Below are positions 1 through 10,965 of a DNA stretch of 64,000 nt, piece by piece. This DNA is from Porodaedalea pini (lineage: Eukaryota > Basidiomycota > Agaricomycetes > Hymenochaetales > Hymenochaetaceae). The notes beneath the pieces were generated by a model that did not search any database, had not been told where the DNA came from, and worked only from the letters and a program-made list of their open reading frames with translations. How positions within the stretch are numbered: the first letter of the stretch is position 1; every line of letters begins with the position of its first letter. The stretch covers positions 62,001 through 126,000 of the forward strand of contig NBAY01000078.1 in assembly GCA_002794775.1 (NCBI GenBank), given 5' to 3'. The translations under genes were made by a program, and so were the position numbers.

Positions 1-463
1 ATCATAATGATAGAACGTGAACCCGAAAAAAGGATAGAGCGTCAGCTGGAGATGGAACGGGAGAAGAGGTACGACGGTACGCACTGATGACGGACTGGGC
101 GACCTGCACAGATGCGATAAGGGAGTGCTCGCCGAATGAACTAGCGGCGTAGGTCAGGTAGTAGCTCGTCGTCTGGCCATCGAGCGAATAGATGTATGAC
201 GCGAGTCCGAGACTATGTGCGCTGGCAGTCAGCATCGGTCATCGAAAGACAAATAGAGAGACATACGAAATGAACAAGATCCACTTTGAGTAGCGTCCAT
301 ATACCTTTTCTGCTGCTTGCACACGTTTGACTCCGACATGGGCGTCGATCTCCTTTGCGACTTCGTGCTGCATTTTTGCGTCGAGGACGGGTGCGCCGTG
401 AGACGCGACACCACGCTCGCAGTCCACGTCACGGTCCTTTTTGTCGTATTCCGTCGACATCGC
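1..463 (-). CDS. Siderophore-iron MFS transporter, 5' part (runs off the window)
   Basis: Start ATG is at 463-461. Exon 1 (463-267) encodes a hydrophilic N-terminus (MSTEYDKKDRDVD...) and the beginning of the first membrane segment. A 45-nt intron (266-222, GTATGT...GCCAG) must be removed to keep the frame. Exon 2 (221-85) reads LGLASYIYSLDGQTTSYYL followed by a stretch ending SVQVAQSVIS. This order, an acidic N-terminus then TM1 with Y-x-L-D-G, then a Q-V-A-Q-S helix, matches fungal siderophore-iron transporters of the major facilitator superfamily (Arn/Sit/Mir type), which import ferric-siderophore complexes across the plasma or vesicle membrane with protons. A second intron opens at 84 (GTGCGT) and its acceptor is not convincingly inside the window, so about 85% of the protein is missing. 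Family call is by residue pattern; a general MFS transporter is the alternative. Confidence 0.72.
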
Positions 464-1524
464 GCGCTGATGAGACGAAGGATGTGGAAAGGGGAAGAAG
501 ACCCGCAAAGCTGAGCTGGATCATAGTCTGTCCGTTATATATGTGGAGGTGGGCGGAAGAAGAGAGGGACATGTCTGATTAGATTCGTCCCCCCATCTAA
601 TCAGATTATCTGATACCGGTACCGGTCTCTTACGCTTTTTTCATTCCTTTGTCTTCACTTTAACCGACCAGTGAGATGGTTCGCTGCAAAGCCGAAGTCC
701 GAACGGCGCGACTCGGGGCTTGCTTGTGTAATCACACCGCTCTTGGCAGAACTCTATCCAAATTCTCGTCAGGGACACGCTGGAGCTTCTCTCATCTCCC
801 CGTCACGAACAAGTTTGTCGCATTAAATCACGCCCGCATAGTCTTTGACTGGCCGCCGTGCAGTCCTGCCTATCAGCCGTAACGCTTCTTTCTCACGTGT
901 CCAAGCTGTCCGCTGCAGTGGCAGTGGCCTCGATAAAGTCAGGCTCGAACCGAGTTCCCCAAAAAAACGAAAGCGAAAATGAAAATGAAGTCGCCAAAGT
1001 GTGAATCAAACTCACAATTCGATTCAATTTACTTCACACATAAATTGAATGAGCTACAGATGTCTTTGCATTTCTCGTTCATAGTATCCTACTTACGCAT
1101 TCTCTCCTTTTACTGCAGGTAACTGATATCCGTCCCTTTGACTAGCTGTATCTCCTAAGCAAAACCAAGTCATGCTCATTATACTACACTTGAGTCGGAC
1201 TACAAAATGGGCAATTGGCACTGACACTCAGCATAGGTTCGCCACACACATTATAGCTCCTACCATTGTAGCGATTAACCATCACCTACGCGCCGGCCGG
1301 GTCTTTCTCCCCTCACTTACACTACTCCTTTGAATCCCTTTACCGGCCGCCAAACTTTACCATTTATTCATTCATAATCGGCGGCCAACTCTTCATTATA
1401 ATTCTTGGTATGGACACGATCGGACAGAGGGATGTTGCACAAACTCGATCAGCACATGGACGACCAACTCTCGTGGGGACAGGTGGAAAGAATTAGGCAA
1501 GTAGGACAAGGATGTGGGATATGG
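464..1524. other. Intergenic, no gene recognised
   Basis: Upstream region of the minus-strand transporter. It carries pyrimidine-rich and CCGGTACCGG-like short motifs near 612-625 and several short open frames, none with recognisable motifs or credible splice structure. Nothing further is supported. Confidence 0.5.
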
Positions 1525-2072
1525 GTGTGCAGTGGTGGGAGACAAAAGAGCAGGTTGGGCACTCCAACATCACTCCATGACAATCGGCTGCATGATGTGC
1601 GCAGACCGATCGCCGACTCACTTTCACATCCATTCACACAGACTCGGCTGAGTCTTGCACCGCTTTCTCTGCTTCAGTTTAGTATAAATTTGCAGTAGTT
1701 TGTACAGACAAAAAGACAGAGATAGGGAGATACAAGACAAGTACAGAGACAGACAGTCCCTTCTCCACCTCTAGACCGCAATCTACTACATGCATTACTA
1801 TGCACTACTTGCCCGACTCTCATTCTGAAACAGTATACACTGACTCTGTCACCGACTCTCAGAACTCCATCACCCAATCACTGAACGCCCTCAGCCACTG
1901 CCACAAGTGCCAATTCTACCTGCCCGAGTCTTGGTCCAACTGGGATCCCACAGGTATCCATATCGCTGAGTCTTCATATCTTGAACCTCGCTCTACTTAG
2001 GTTGTCCCTCTCGGTATACTGAGTCACTGCAGTCCCCCTTGGGTTGATCATGAGCCATAGCCCAAATCACCC
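1525..2072 (+). repeat. Dispersed repeat, copy 1 (about 550 bp)
   Basis: This stretch is closely similar, in the same orientation, to 46086-46620 inside the giant element. Shared landmarks are the AACATCACTCCATGA block, TTCAGTTTAGTATAAATT, the polypurine run after it, CCACCTCTAGACCGCAATCT and the end near CCCAAATC(A/G)CCCTT. It has a TATA-like GTATAAATT near 1681 and could be an LTR or a promoter-bearing fragment of an unrecognised retroelement. No clear terminal TG..CA or target duplication was found. Confidence 0.7.
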
Positions 2073-2156
2073 TTCATCTGCCCTCCTTACACCATTCATT
2101 TCTTTTTGACATTTGAGTACCTCTATTCCGATCCTGTGACCAGATCTGCATGCATC

Positions 2157-2705
2157 TCACTTGCTCAGATGAACTTTGAGATGCTCAGATGTCCTCATCT
2201 CTCGCAAGCGAGTAATGTGAAGTGCATCTTGCAATCCAAGGCATTCCACCTCTTTGTCTGTCAATGGTTCCGCGCATTCGACCAGTGCTTTAACAGCCAG
2301 CTCAAACCATTCCTCTATGATGAAATCTCGAGCAATCCTGATAGTCTGAATGGGAACTCGTTCAAAGGAAAGCAGCTCGGTTGCTGCCAAGCGCTTGATC
2401 TCAACAAACATCCACATGTGGGCCAGCTTGAGCACGTGCATCCACGACTCCTCTGAAAGTATTACATTTCCAAGATACAACCTGTCGTTCTCACAAGGTT
2501 ATGTAGGCGATAAAGTGAGACCACATCTGAGACTCACGGTGCATTCATCACTGTAAGAAATGCACGGAATTCCTCAATTGTGATTCCATCAAGGTGAATG
2601 GGATGCTCCTCATCAGAGCCTTTGGTTGCCACTTCAATGTCCCCTGCCGGCAAAGAGAACATGTCGCAGAAGACTTCAGAATGAGTTTCAAATGGTTTCC
2701 AATTA
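2157..2705 (-). pseudogene. BTB/POZ-domain gene, 3' part, split by transposons
   Basis: Exon (2705-2538) reads ...KPFETHSEVFCDMFSLPAG and continues to IEEFRAFLTVMNAP; a 56-nt intron (2537-2482, GTGAGT...GACAG) restores frame to LYLGNVILSEES and then LKLAHMWMFVEIKRLA. The protein ends at the stop at 2157 after a C-terminal helical region with PLTDKEVECLGLQDAL. This is the layout of the large basidiomycete BTB family: a BTB fold followed by a helical tail with PLTxEExxxLGLxxAxRI. BTB proteins mediate dimerisation and often serve as Cullin-3 substrate adaptors. Toward its 5' end the exon is cut by a MITE at 2706 and then by the giant element at 3798; the remaining 5' coding sequence lies at 48381-48450. 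It cannot be expressed as one protein in this allele unless both insertions are removed. Confidence 0.75.
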
Positions 2706-3778
2706 CTGCCCTTTTCAGAAGTATTGTCACAAGTGATTTCACTGGTTTTTGTGCCACAAGAGCCTCAAAACACAAACATTTTCATATCTCAACCAAAAGT
2801 TGTCCTTTTTGCATCATCTAAGTTGCTAAATTCATTTTTTTATCTCATCTTCATCTTTCAACAAGAGTGATAAGAAATAGTCAATATTTGAGTCCAAAAC
2901 AGCAAAAATGCTGTTTTTGAACCCATTTCCCTTGTTCATTTTTTCCTGCACTCACATTTCACTGTACAGTGCTCCAGACAAGCCTAGAATTCCAGTATTA
3001 GTCTATTATGAATTTACAGACTAATTTTGAGATGTATTGTGAGGTAGATGTGCTGAATTGGTGCATGCCTAAAACACACAAATCCCCTCTGTTTCTGAAA
3101 GCTCCCCAGCCCCCAGGAAAAATTCTTCTCAGCTAATTTCATGCATGTAAATTCATTCAAAGTGTAATGGAAGACATTTGAGCACCATCCAGGGCTCTAG
3201 CAACAACCAGTGAGCTGAATTGAGTACCAGATTCTGACTGTATGCACTATTCTTGTGAACATATCCCTGATTTATGAAGCAAGCCTGTATCCATGGATGT
3301 TGCTCAAATGTCTTCCAATACACTTTGAATGAATTTACATGCATGAAATTAGCTGAGAAGAATTTTTCCTGGGGGCTGGGGAGCTTTCAGAAACAGAGGG
3401 GATTTGTGTGTTTTAGGCATGCACCAATTGAGCATATCTAGCTCACAATACATCTCAAAATTAGTCTGTAAATTCATAATAGACTAATACTGGAATTCTG
3501 GGCTTGTCTGGAGCACTGTACAGTGAAATGTGAGTGCAGGAAAAAATGAACAAGGGAAATGGGTTCAAAAACAGCATTTTTGCTGTTTTGGACTCAAATA
3601 TTGACTATTTCTTATCACTCTTGTTGAAAGATGAAGATGAGATAAAAAAATGAATTTAGCAACTTAGATGATGCAAAAAGGACAACTTTTGGTTGAGATA
3701 TGAAAATGTTTGTGTTTTGAGGCTCTTGTGGCACAAAATCAGTGAAATCACTTGTGACAATAATTCTGAAAAGAGTAG
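2706..3778. mobile_element. Foldback Tc1-like MITE (1,073 bp) in the BTB exon
   Basis: Flanked by TA on both sides (2704-2705 and 3779-3780). The left end begins CTGCCCTTTTCAGAAG and the right end, on the other strand, begins CTACTCTTTTCAGAAT. The two arms (about 2706-3190 and 3305-3778) are inverted copies of each other around a loop near 3190-3300, so almost the whole element can fold into a hairpin. It has no transposase. The first ~28 bp match the ends of the Tc1-like element at 23918 and 10260, so a Tc1/mariner transposase probably moved it in trans. Removing it with one TA restores a continuous BTB reading frame, which supports the boundaries. Confidence 0.85.
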
Positions 3779-3864
3779 TAATGTTGAATAAACAGTCCAC
3801 TTCAGGCTAGCCCTAAAAGTAGACCTATTAGGCTAATTCTTACACACAGATAATTAGCCTATTA

Positions 3865-4060
3865 GGGGTCAGGTTTGGGTGTACCCAATTTTCTGGGTGT
3901 GCCCAGTGGGTGTGAGCTGGGTATACCCAATTGTTATTACTGTGGGAAAATTGGGCCTACCCAGCTTCTAGGGCACTCCCAACTGGGCCTCCCCAATGTT
4001 CCTAGGTGGGCATGCCCTGGGTGTACCCAGATATGTCACTGTCACTGACTGTCTGGGGGA
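3865..4060. repeat. Subterminal TGGGTRTRCCCA motif cluster (left)
   Basis: Within 75-260 bp of the left end of E the palindromic core TGGGT(A/G)T(A/G)CCCA and degenerate forms such as TGGGCCTACCCA recur several times on both strands. The mirror cluster lies at 48120-48315. Arrays of short motifs just inside transposon ends are commonly transposase binding sites; that role is inferred here. Confidence 0.65.
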
Positions 4061-5189
4061 CTTTTGGGCACATCCAGAAAATCATCCCCCCCTTCCCTTT
4101 TATTTTTTTATTTTCTTCTTCAGCTGCATACTTCTAATGGCTTCATAGATGCATATATAAATATAGGTTGCATGCTGAGTGTGCATCTGCTATTTTAAGT
4201 TCTGTATATAGCTTGTAGACATTATAAAGAATGAAAGTCAATTATATTGACATCTGAGCTTGCTATTGCAGACTACCCATTGTCAAGTGCAAATAGCAAG
4301 CTGTTTGATTAAGCTTTGAGCTCAGTTTTGAATATATCTTGACCTCAATCAAGCTCAAATTTTATTCATTTAATTTGGGACTTCATTCTACTTCAAAGTT
4401 CAAATCTCAATTCTATTGCTATATTTTTTTCTCCCTTGGGTCATAACAATCAAGCTAGAACCTCATGATTGATTCTTGAGCTCTACATTCATTCTCAAAT
4501 TGAGCAGCTTCTGTAAGCTCACTAGAGCATTCTTAATACATCTGACTTAACACCAACTGGCTGGACATCATGTCATGCCTCTGAGATACTGAGCTGCTGA
4601 TATTTCAAGATGCACAAACTCCAGAAGGCCACCATATAGCTGTACCATGGCTGCACTGAGTCTGAGCCTGAAACTTGGTGGCAGCATAGCCTCTGGACAT
4701 TTGGAGCATAGCACATTATATTCTATTTATATTCTTTTCATATCCACTTCACTCCCTAACTCATCCAAAGCTAATATGAACTCATTCAAAGCTCATATGC
4801 ACTTGCACTGAGTCAAGTGATCCTTTAGCAGACATATACCAAAGATTTACATATTCTGAGAGTAATTCTCAACAGATTCCTTTCAGACTGGTATTGTATA
4901 GTTCATATTATATAATCCTTTCTATTTGAACCCTTTCTGATGCCTTTGTTGCCTCAGTCTCTCTGACAGCAACAAATATTGTTTTGTCCTGTCTGTCTTG
5001 TGGGCTCAAGTGTTGGCACTATCCAGGTGCCTTCTATATAGGATCAATTTATTACTGCAAAGAGAAATAAGATTAGATACTACTGAGATAAAAAGGAGAG
5101 CCTGACTAAGAGAGCCTAGATGTTTTAGGTATATATAAAGATTTTGAGATGTCCAGTTAGATGTGCCTAAAACATTTGAGAGTGTCTAG
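4061..5189. other. AT-rich non-coding arm sequence
   Basis: No coding frame or family resemblance. Between the two motif arrays of the left arm. Position 4310-4311 is the TA that in the other arm is the target of block T. The rest of the outer arm, 5353-5658, is likewise without recognisable features. Confidence 0.5.
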
Positions 5190-5352
5190 CTAGGTATTCC
5201 CAGATATGTTGGGTGTGCCCAGTAAGGCACTCCCAACCATCTGGGTATGCCTAGTTGGGCACTCCCAATTATTTGGGTATGCCCAGTTGGGCACTCCCAA
5301 TTATTTGGGTATGCCCAGTTGGGCACTCCTAACTATTTAGGAATACCCAGTT
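5190..5352. repeat. Tandem ~32-bp subterminal repeats (left)
   Basis: About four units of the form TTGGGCACTCCCAATTATT followed by TGGGTATGCCCAG, with the same palindromic core as the outer cluster at 3865-4060. Mirror array at 22875-23037. It probably belongs to the same recognition-site system of element E. Confidence 0.7.
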
Positions 5353-5658
5353 AGGTGTGCCCAGCTACTTATTGTCTTTTTTAATTCCTGTCTAAGATTT
5401 TTTTTCTTTTTTTGAGAAGTAAAAACTGTTATGTCATAAAAATCAAATGGGTCTAGAATAGAAGCCTGGAATATTCTATGAAGAATTTCTCAATCATTAT
5501 ATTCTAGGCTCTGAATCTTAGCTGCCTTGCTCTGAAGACCAATCAACACACTACAAGTCACTGCAGGTCAGATGACAATGTTGTTTGATGTGAAAGCAAA
5601 AGAAAGTAATGTTTTCTGTGCACTGAGCACTGCATGTTGGTGAGCTACAATGACCATA

Positions 5659-6687
5659 CTAGAACATGCTCCAAGGGTCAGCAGCATCATACTGATCATG
5701 TTGGTACAGAGCATAGCTTGGGGAGTTGAACTGATCCGCCAGGAAAATGAGCAAGTTCATAGTAGCAGTGTACTTGTTGAGGCCATGGTCACTGTAGTTG
5801 AAAAGTGAAGTTGCACCCTGAATGTACATGTGCAAAAAACCACTGAGGTTCAAGTTTGGGTTGTTACTGAGCATACCAAACTCTAAACCAGTTGCTGACA
5901 CAAGCAAAGAGGTCATCTCAGACTAGCCAGTCATTCTGAAGTACCAATAGTTTGCTGTCTCCACCCACAAACCATCATCTGAGACAGCAATGCAGTTCTC
6001 CTTCACATTCACAACAGTAAGAGGAAGAAGCTGCACTATGTTTCCAGTCATGTCATCACCAAGGATGGTGAGAGATGCCAAAGTGAGACTACCATTGCAA
6101 ATACAGTTCTAGTTACCCTTAATATTGGCATCTGACCACCAGCCATTTGTGCCCTGTGTCAGAGCAGCAATGCCAAGGGACAGACCATACTGGTTCAAAG
6201 TGGACCAGATCATCTCCTTCTTGTCATCAGCCCACATGTTGTAAAGCTAGTTGTAAGCAATACCAAAAGTGGCAGACATTTCAGTAGTGTCAAGAAAATG
6301 AGCAGGACTCCACCTGTCAACAGCAGGATCCCATGAGGTTGAGCCATTGCCAGCAGCATTCTGCAAGTATAACATATCAGCATGTATGAGGATGCAAATT
6401 ATATAATGAGCCAAACCTGGAGCTCTAGCCAGGTACAGTCAACTCACGATGAATCATTTGTCATGTGGTAGACATACACAAAGGCCTTATGCACTCTTTG
6501 ACTTGATGGCAGGCATCAAGGATACCACTGGTGCCATCCATGAAATATAGGGCAGGGTTCATGGCCTTCCAATCAGAGGCATTGCCAAAGATTGTCTGGT
6601 TCCAGCTGCTGAAGTAAGAGTCATGTGCAATAAGGTTAGGCAGCACTTCCCACTTGAAAGCTGGCTCAATGAGACGCAGCCAGAGTG
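5659..6687 (-). pseudogene. Heparinase II/III-like fragment, left-arm copy
   Basis: Exact inverted copy of 21540-22568; see that entry for the residues and splice site. Read on the minus strand from 6687 to 5659, it has the same in-frame stops as the other copy, so both are non-functional. It shows the fragment was already decayed before the arm was duplicated, or that the arms have been homogenised since. Confidence 0.7.
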
Positions 6688-7066
6688 AAAGTAGCATGTC
6701 TTCCTCACAGTCTAGACCTGGTTCTTCTGCATGGTGATGGTCATGTTGATGTGATGCTCTGGGATAAATGCACGGCTGCATCATCTAGCAGCATCACAGC
6801 ACATCTAAGTGCCCTGTTTGCCATGCCTGCCTTCATCCTCACATGACCAAACTCCGGGCTTGCGCCTGCATCTGAAAAGGGTGGACTTGGGAAGTGCATC
6901 ACATTGTGCACTGCAGAGACCAGAGACAATCCAAATGTGCTTGCACCCTAGCTTTTCATGCATTGCATGCCATGTGACTGCTCTTCCTGCAGCGGCATAG
7001 TACTCTTGCCGACCCAGAGACATGGTCCTAGGGCATCACCCAGTGCACATTCATGGCATCCAACCA

Positions 7067-8005
7067 CATGTGATGGGACCAGAGAGATTCACCCATGTTC
7101 AATTTGAATAGCATCGATCCTGTAAGAATTTTGATATGAGAGTGAGTGCGGTGACAAAAGTGCACTGCAGGTGAAGAAGCGGCAATGACAGAGGTGACAG
7201 CAGTGTGAGCAGTTTTGCAAGGATCTTACAATGCTTGTCATTAGGCTGCCTTTGAGTCTGCATCTGCTGAGTGGATGGAAGTGAAGCATCCATCTGGTAG
7301 GCTGTTGGCACATGCAATCTGTCAGAGGGGTCCATTGACATCAGCTCTGTCGGAAGACCACAGGGGTTGGATGTGTCCAAAGAGGTATTCACCTTTGATG
7401 AGAGAGACACCTCACCTTCCCTCTTATCCAACTCTGGCTCACCCCATCACCTTTCCCCGCACCGCCCCGGTGCAGCAGAGCACTGACTGCAGGATGCTAC
7501 ATCTCGTGCATGAACAGTGAGGCAAGTGCGATGCAGCACATATACGACAAAGTGTGCAAGCGTATTTGGTATCACTGGTGCCCCTCTTGATCCTACCATT
7601 GTGGTAGCAGGGGGCACGTGAGATGACTGCAGTTGAGGATGATGTGGAAGAGGTGGAGGATGACAGAGGAAGGATCTTGGGGCAGTTGAAGGTATGGCTG
7701 ATGAAGCACACACAAAGATTGCTGGTGTCTTCATGCCCATAGTAAGTGTTGACTGCCGGTGGGGGTGCTGCTGGTGCAGGGTGGTGTGAGTGGTGTGCAC
7801 GCAGGACTGCCAATGTCTGTTTTTTTGTCAAATGTTTTCGGCGTAGTCAGAGGGAAAAAAATGTGATAGAGAAAAAGACACCGATCAACAGCCGCTCATC
7901 ACTCAAGTATCAGAGATTGGGGGGAAAGAGGGGGGATGCTTACAGAACCTGAGGTAGATGCTGCAGCAACAGCGGACACAGAAGATGATTTTGCAGGTGG
8001 AGGTG
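7067..8005 (-). other. Unrecognised coding-like block, left-arm copy
   Basis: Inverted copy of 20222-21160. The longest frames are 130 and 110 codons on the minus strand, rich in Ser, Pro, His and Cys. I do not recognise the protein; see the right-arm entry. Confidence 0.35.
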
Positions 8006-8025
8006 GGGCATACATCATGTGGTGC

Positions 8026-8420
8026 TGTTAGGCAGGAGTCTGGGAGATGACTCGGACTGGGCAAGCCTCAGCTGACTGTTGTCTGGGATGTGCTATACTC
8101 AAGCAGGGACTCGGGACACACTGTACTCAGGCTAGGTCATCGTGGAGGTAAGAGGATTAATACAAGTCTAAGCTAATACAAGGGGGACGAGTCTCACCTA
8201 GGTCGTCACAGAGATAAGAGGAAAAGCAGAACAAGGAGTTCATGCGATTCCTGAGACCTTATATAGCGATGACCATGAGACTATATTACCTAACATTACA
8301 TATGGGTGGGAATGGAACAAATGAAGGTCATCTGGAAGGGGCGTGGGAAGCAATTGGAAAGATGATTAAATATAATGAACAGGGGCGATTAAAAGAAAAG
8401 AGGAAGTTCGAGTCCTAACA
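8026..8420 (-). repeat. Solo gypsy LTR in left arm
   Basis: 395-bp LTR of the same family as gypsy elements A-C, here in reverse orientation. It is an inverted copy of 19807-20201 and is flanked by the same GCACC duplication in mirror form. A shared insertion site in both arms means it inserted before the arm was duplicated. Confidence 0.85.
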
Positions 8421-8806
8421 GGTGCACGTGCTGGAAGGGCAAGTGGTTCAAGCTGGCACTCGATGATGATATCAAATGCTAATGCAGATGAGGGTGGGGA
8501 TAGCATGGGGTGTGGACGGTGGCCATACTTGCTGCGGTGGGCTCTCTGGCTCTGGGCGTTGATAAGCATCTGTGAGCATCAAAGGACAGGTGGAGTTGAT
8601 GCATGAGAAGAGGTTGCTGCAAATGTTTTGATTGGAATGAGATCCTTCTTAGACACAATGGTTATGTCACGTTCACCAAAGTGAGCAGTGAGAAAGGCAG
8701 TTGGGAAAATGGCTGACGTCGATGCTGAGGCATGTGGAACATTGGCGGGGGCAGAAGGAAGAGGTGAGGAATGTGTCCCAGGTGAACAGGGCAAGGGAAG
8801 TTGAAC

Positions 8807-9186
8807 CACTCGACAGTTTCAGTAGATGTCGCCAGTCCCTCCCTGCCCAACAATGACGAGAGAGAGGACAGTGATGTTGTGACCGATGATGCAGCCATGG
8901 ACCGGCTTGCACCTTCTCACCAGTGCGGCAGAGATGGTAGCAAGAGTGACCAGCAGAAAGGAGAAGGCAAGCAGTTATGAATGAGTACACCCTGCTTCAT
9001 CGGGAAGTCCTGCTCATCATTTCTACCAGAGATGCAGAAGACATAGCCTCTGAACTCATCACCAAGCAAGTCGCTAGGGACACCTGGGACATCTTCTTGC
9101 CATGGAAAATGTGGTAACGATGCTCATCATTGATGTTGATTATCTTTTGCTGGCCCATCACCAGGTCAGTGATGTCAACACTTCAT
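8807..9186 (-). pseudogene. Ribosomal protein eS6 gene fragment, left-arm copy
   Basis: Inverted copy of 19041-19420 with identical sequence; the evidence is given there. The same frameshifts are present, so this copy cannot make eS6 either. Confidence 0.7.
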
Positions 9187-10259
9187 GGCCAGTGGTGTCT
9201 TGGTGAGCTCGTCATGTTCTGTCCCTTCAGGCAAGCAAAAAAATGCTGAGAAGTAATTATTAGTATATTTAGATAGGTTTTATGATTTTTGTTTGTGCTT
9301 ACCTTGAGTGCGTGGCTAGTGGGACACCTGAGCTCATTGTCGATGGTGGAGATGAAACAACATGAACAATGACAACGCGTTGGTTGTGTTGCCTGATTTG
9401 GCCGATCAACACATCTTAAACAAGCAATCAAAGCATTCCGAGTCTTTCAGACATCTCGAAAGTCTCAGCTGTTGGCCTCAAAACAATTCTACAGATGTGT
9501 TTAAAAATAGAAAAAAATATGGAATAGTTTTATTATGTATGTATCTCTAGCATATCCAAGAATTACATGTCCAACACATTTTTTTATGGAGTCATAAATA
9601 CAACAGTAATCTTGACATGCAGTACCAGGCCTCCAGAAGCATACACAAAAGTAAAATATATCCTGAAAGGCCTGACAACTAATCTGCCATGAAGTAAGTG
9701 TTACATTGTGTATGTATGCAAGGTTTCAAGCCAATCAGACATGAACTGACTTCATAATAGAGAAGGAGGTGACTTCATGAGATCTCCTGAATCTGAGTGT
9801 TTTGTATATCCTGTTCCCATTTTTTACTTTGATGGCACATAAAATATTGGGCATATCCAGAATGGATATATATATGTTTCTGAAAATTTACAAGTTTCCA
9901 TCCTCAATGGTTGGAGCTGGGTGAATTGCAAAACATCAAAAATCACAATTTTTAGAAGTTCAGAGAAAGCATATATTCATGTTTTTGGTTGGTTCAAAGT
10001 ATGAGAAGCTCAAGAAGAGTAGTTGATTGTATTTAAGTATGCTCCAAGAAAGATATCCAGTCCTTAGTTTTGTGGGTGAGGGAAAAGTTCGGAATGGGGA
10101 GTGAAATGAGAGGTGATACAGTTCATGCTTCGTGAAACTCAACACAAATCCAAGAAACATACAGCAGTTTTGCATGTATTTCCTCTCCCCCTTCAGAACT
10201 TTCCTCTAACTCCGAGATATAGCACCTGATTACATTTATTGTAGTCATTAAAAGTATTA
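9187..10259. other. AT-rich arm sequence without recognisable genes (left)
   Basis: Mirror of 17968-19040. It contains a 62-codon and an 82-codon frame on opposite strands, the latter holding an intron-like GT..AG segment just upstream of the eS6 fragment, but neither has motifs I can name. Confidence 0.45.
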
Positions 10260-10965
10260 CTGCCCTTTTCAGAAGTATTGTCACACATCAAATTCATGTG
10301 GTTTTGACACGTCTTGTGGCATAACTGCAGAAATTCGAGTAAATGACAATTTACTGTGTCAATTCCTCATGATAAATGTTCACTAAGCACTCAAAAAAAT
10401 GTACTTGCTCATCTGAATCTGAATCTGTAAAAATATCTGGGGTTAGATGAATTTTTTTGTCAAAATAAGTCAAACAATGTCGACCAGCCCTGTTTCAACA
10501 CCTCACCCTCACTAATGCAAAACTCATACCCCTTTCCTCTCATCCCATAATTTTTTTTTCTCCACCTGTAAATTAGGTTTACATGTATGGCAATCCCATG
10601 CATAAGTTTGGTGTCACTCTGTGCACCATTCGTGGTGTAATGGGGATGTTTCTGTTCTTTGGACACCTGCTCTCACCTGGGTTTGGACAGTCCATTTCAT
10701 ACAGCTCTACCAATTTGACAGGTAAAAATACAAAATTTCTTGCATTACATAGACAATCCTATCTACTACAGCCTGGGTTATTTGGGGGCCCCTCCACCTT
10801 GATTTGACACTGTAGCGGTGATTTATTTTTGACCTGCATGCCATAGCACCATGCGCCATCTGCACATCTGAAGTATAGAAGTTGGGAACAACATTTTGCT
10901 TCATAAGTACTACTCCATCTCAAGAAGAGATGGCCACAGATATCTCACTGGCATACCAGGTGAGC
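10260..10965 (+). mobile_element. Tc1-like element end, 5' fragment
   Basis: Begins CTGCCCTTTTCAGAAG after a TA (10258-10259) and is closely similar to 23918-24630, including the block around TGTATGGCAATCCCATGC and the block ending GGCATACCAGGTGAGC. Only the non-transposase left end is kept; similarity stops near 10965. The inner breakpoint of E's left arm (10775/10776) lies inside this fragment. Confidence 0.8.

Larger units (their letters stand above)
3798..10775 (+). repeat. E left arm (about 7 kb inverted repeat)
   Basis: Inverted copy of 17452-23917 plus 47867-48380. All open frames on one arm have the same translation on the other. The outermost ~515 bp show a few differences (for example near 3810 and 4011), whereas the inner part appears identical. 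Contents from the outside in: subterminal motif arrays, AT-rich sequence, heparinase-like fragment, unrecognised coding-like block, solo LTR, eS6 fragment, AT-rich block, Tc1-like end. This arm is uninterrupted and is the empty-site reference for the insertion in the other arm. Confidence 0.9.

Noticed and set aside
5190..5352. CRISPR-like array (regular ~32-bp repeats)
   Set aside because: Units are contiguous with no unique spacers, and the genome is fungal; it is a transposon subterminal repeat.
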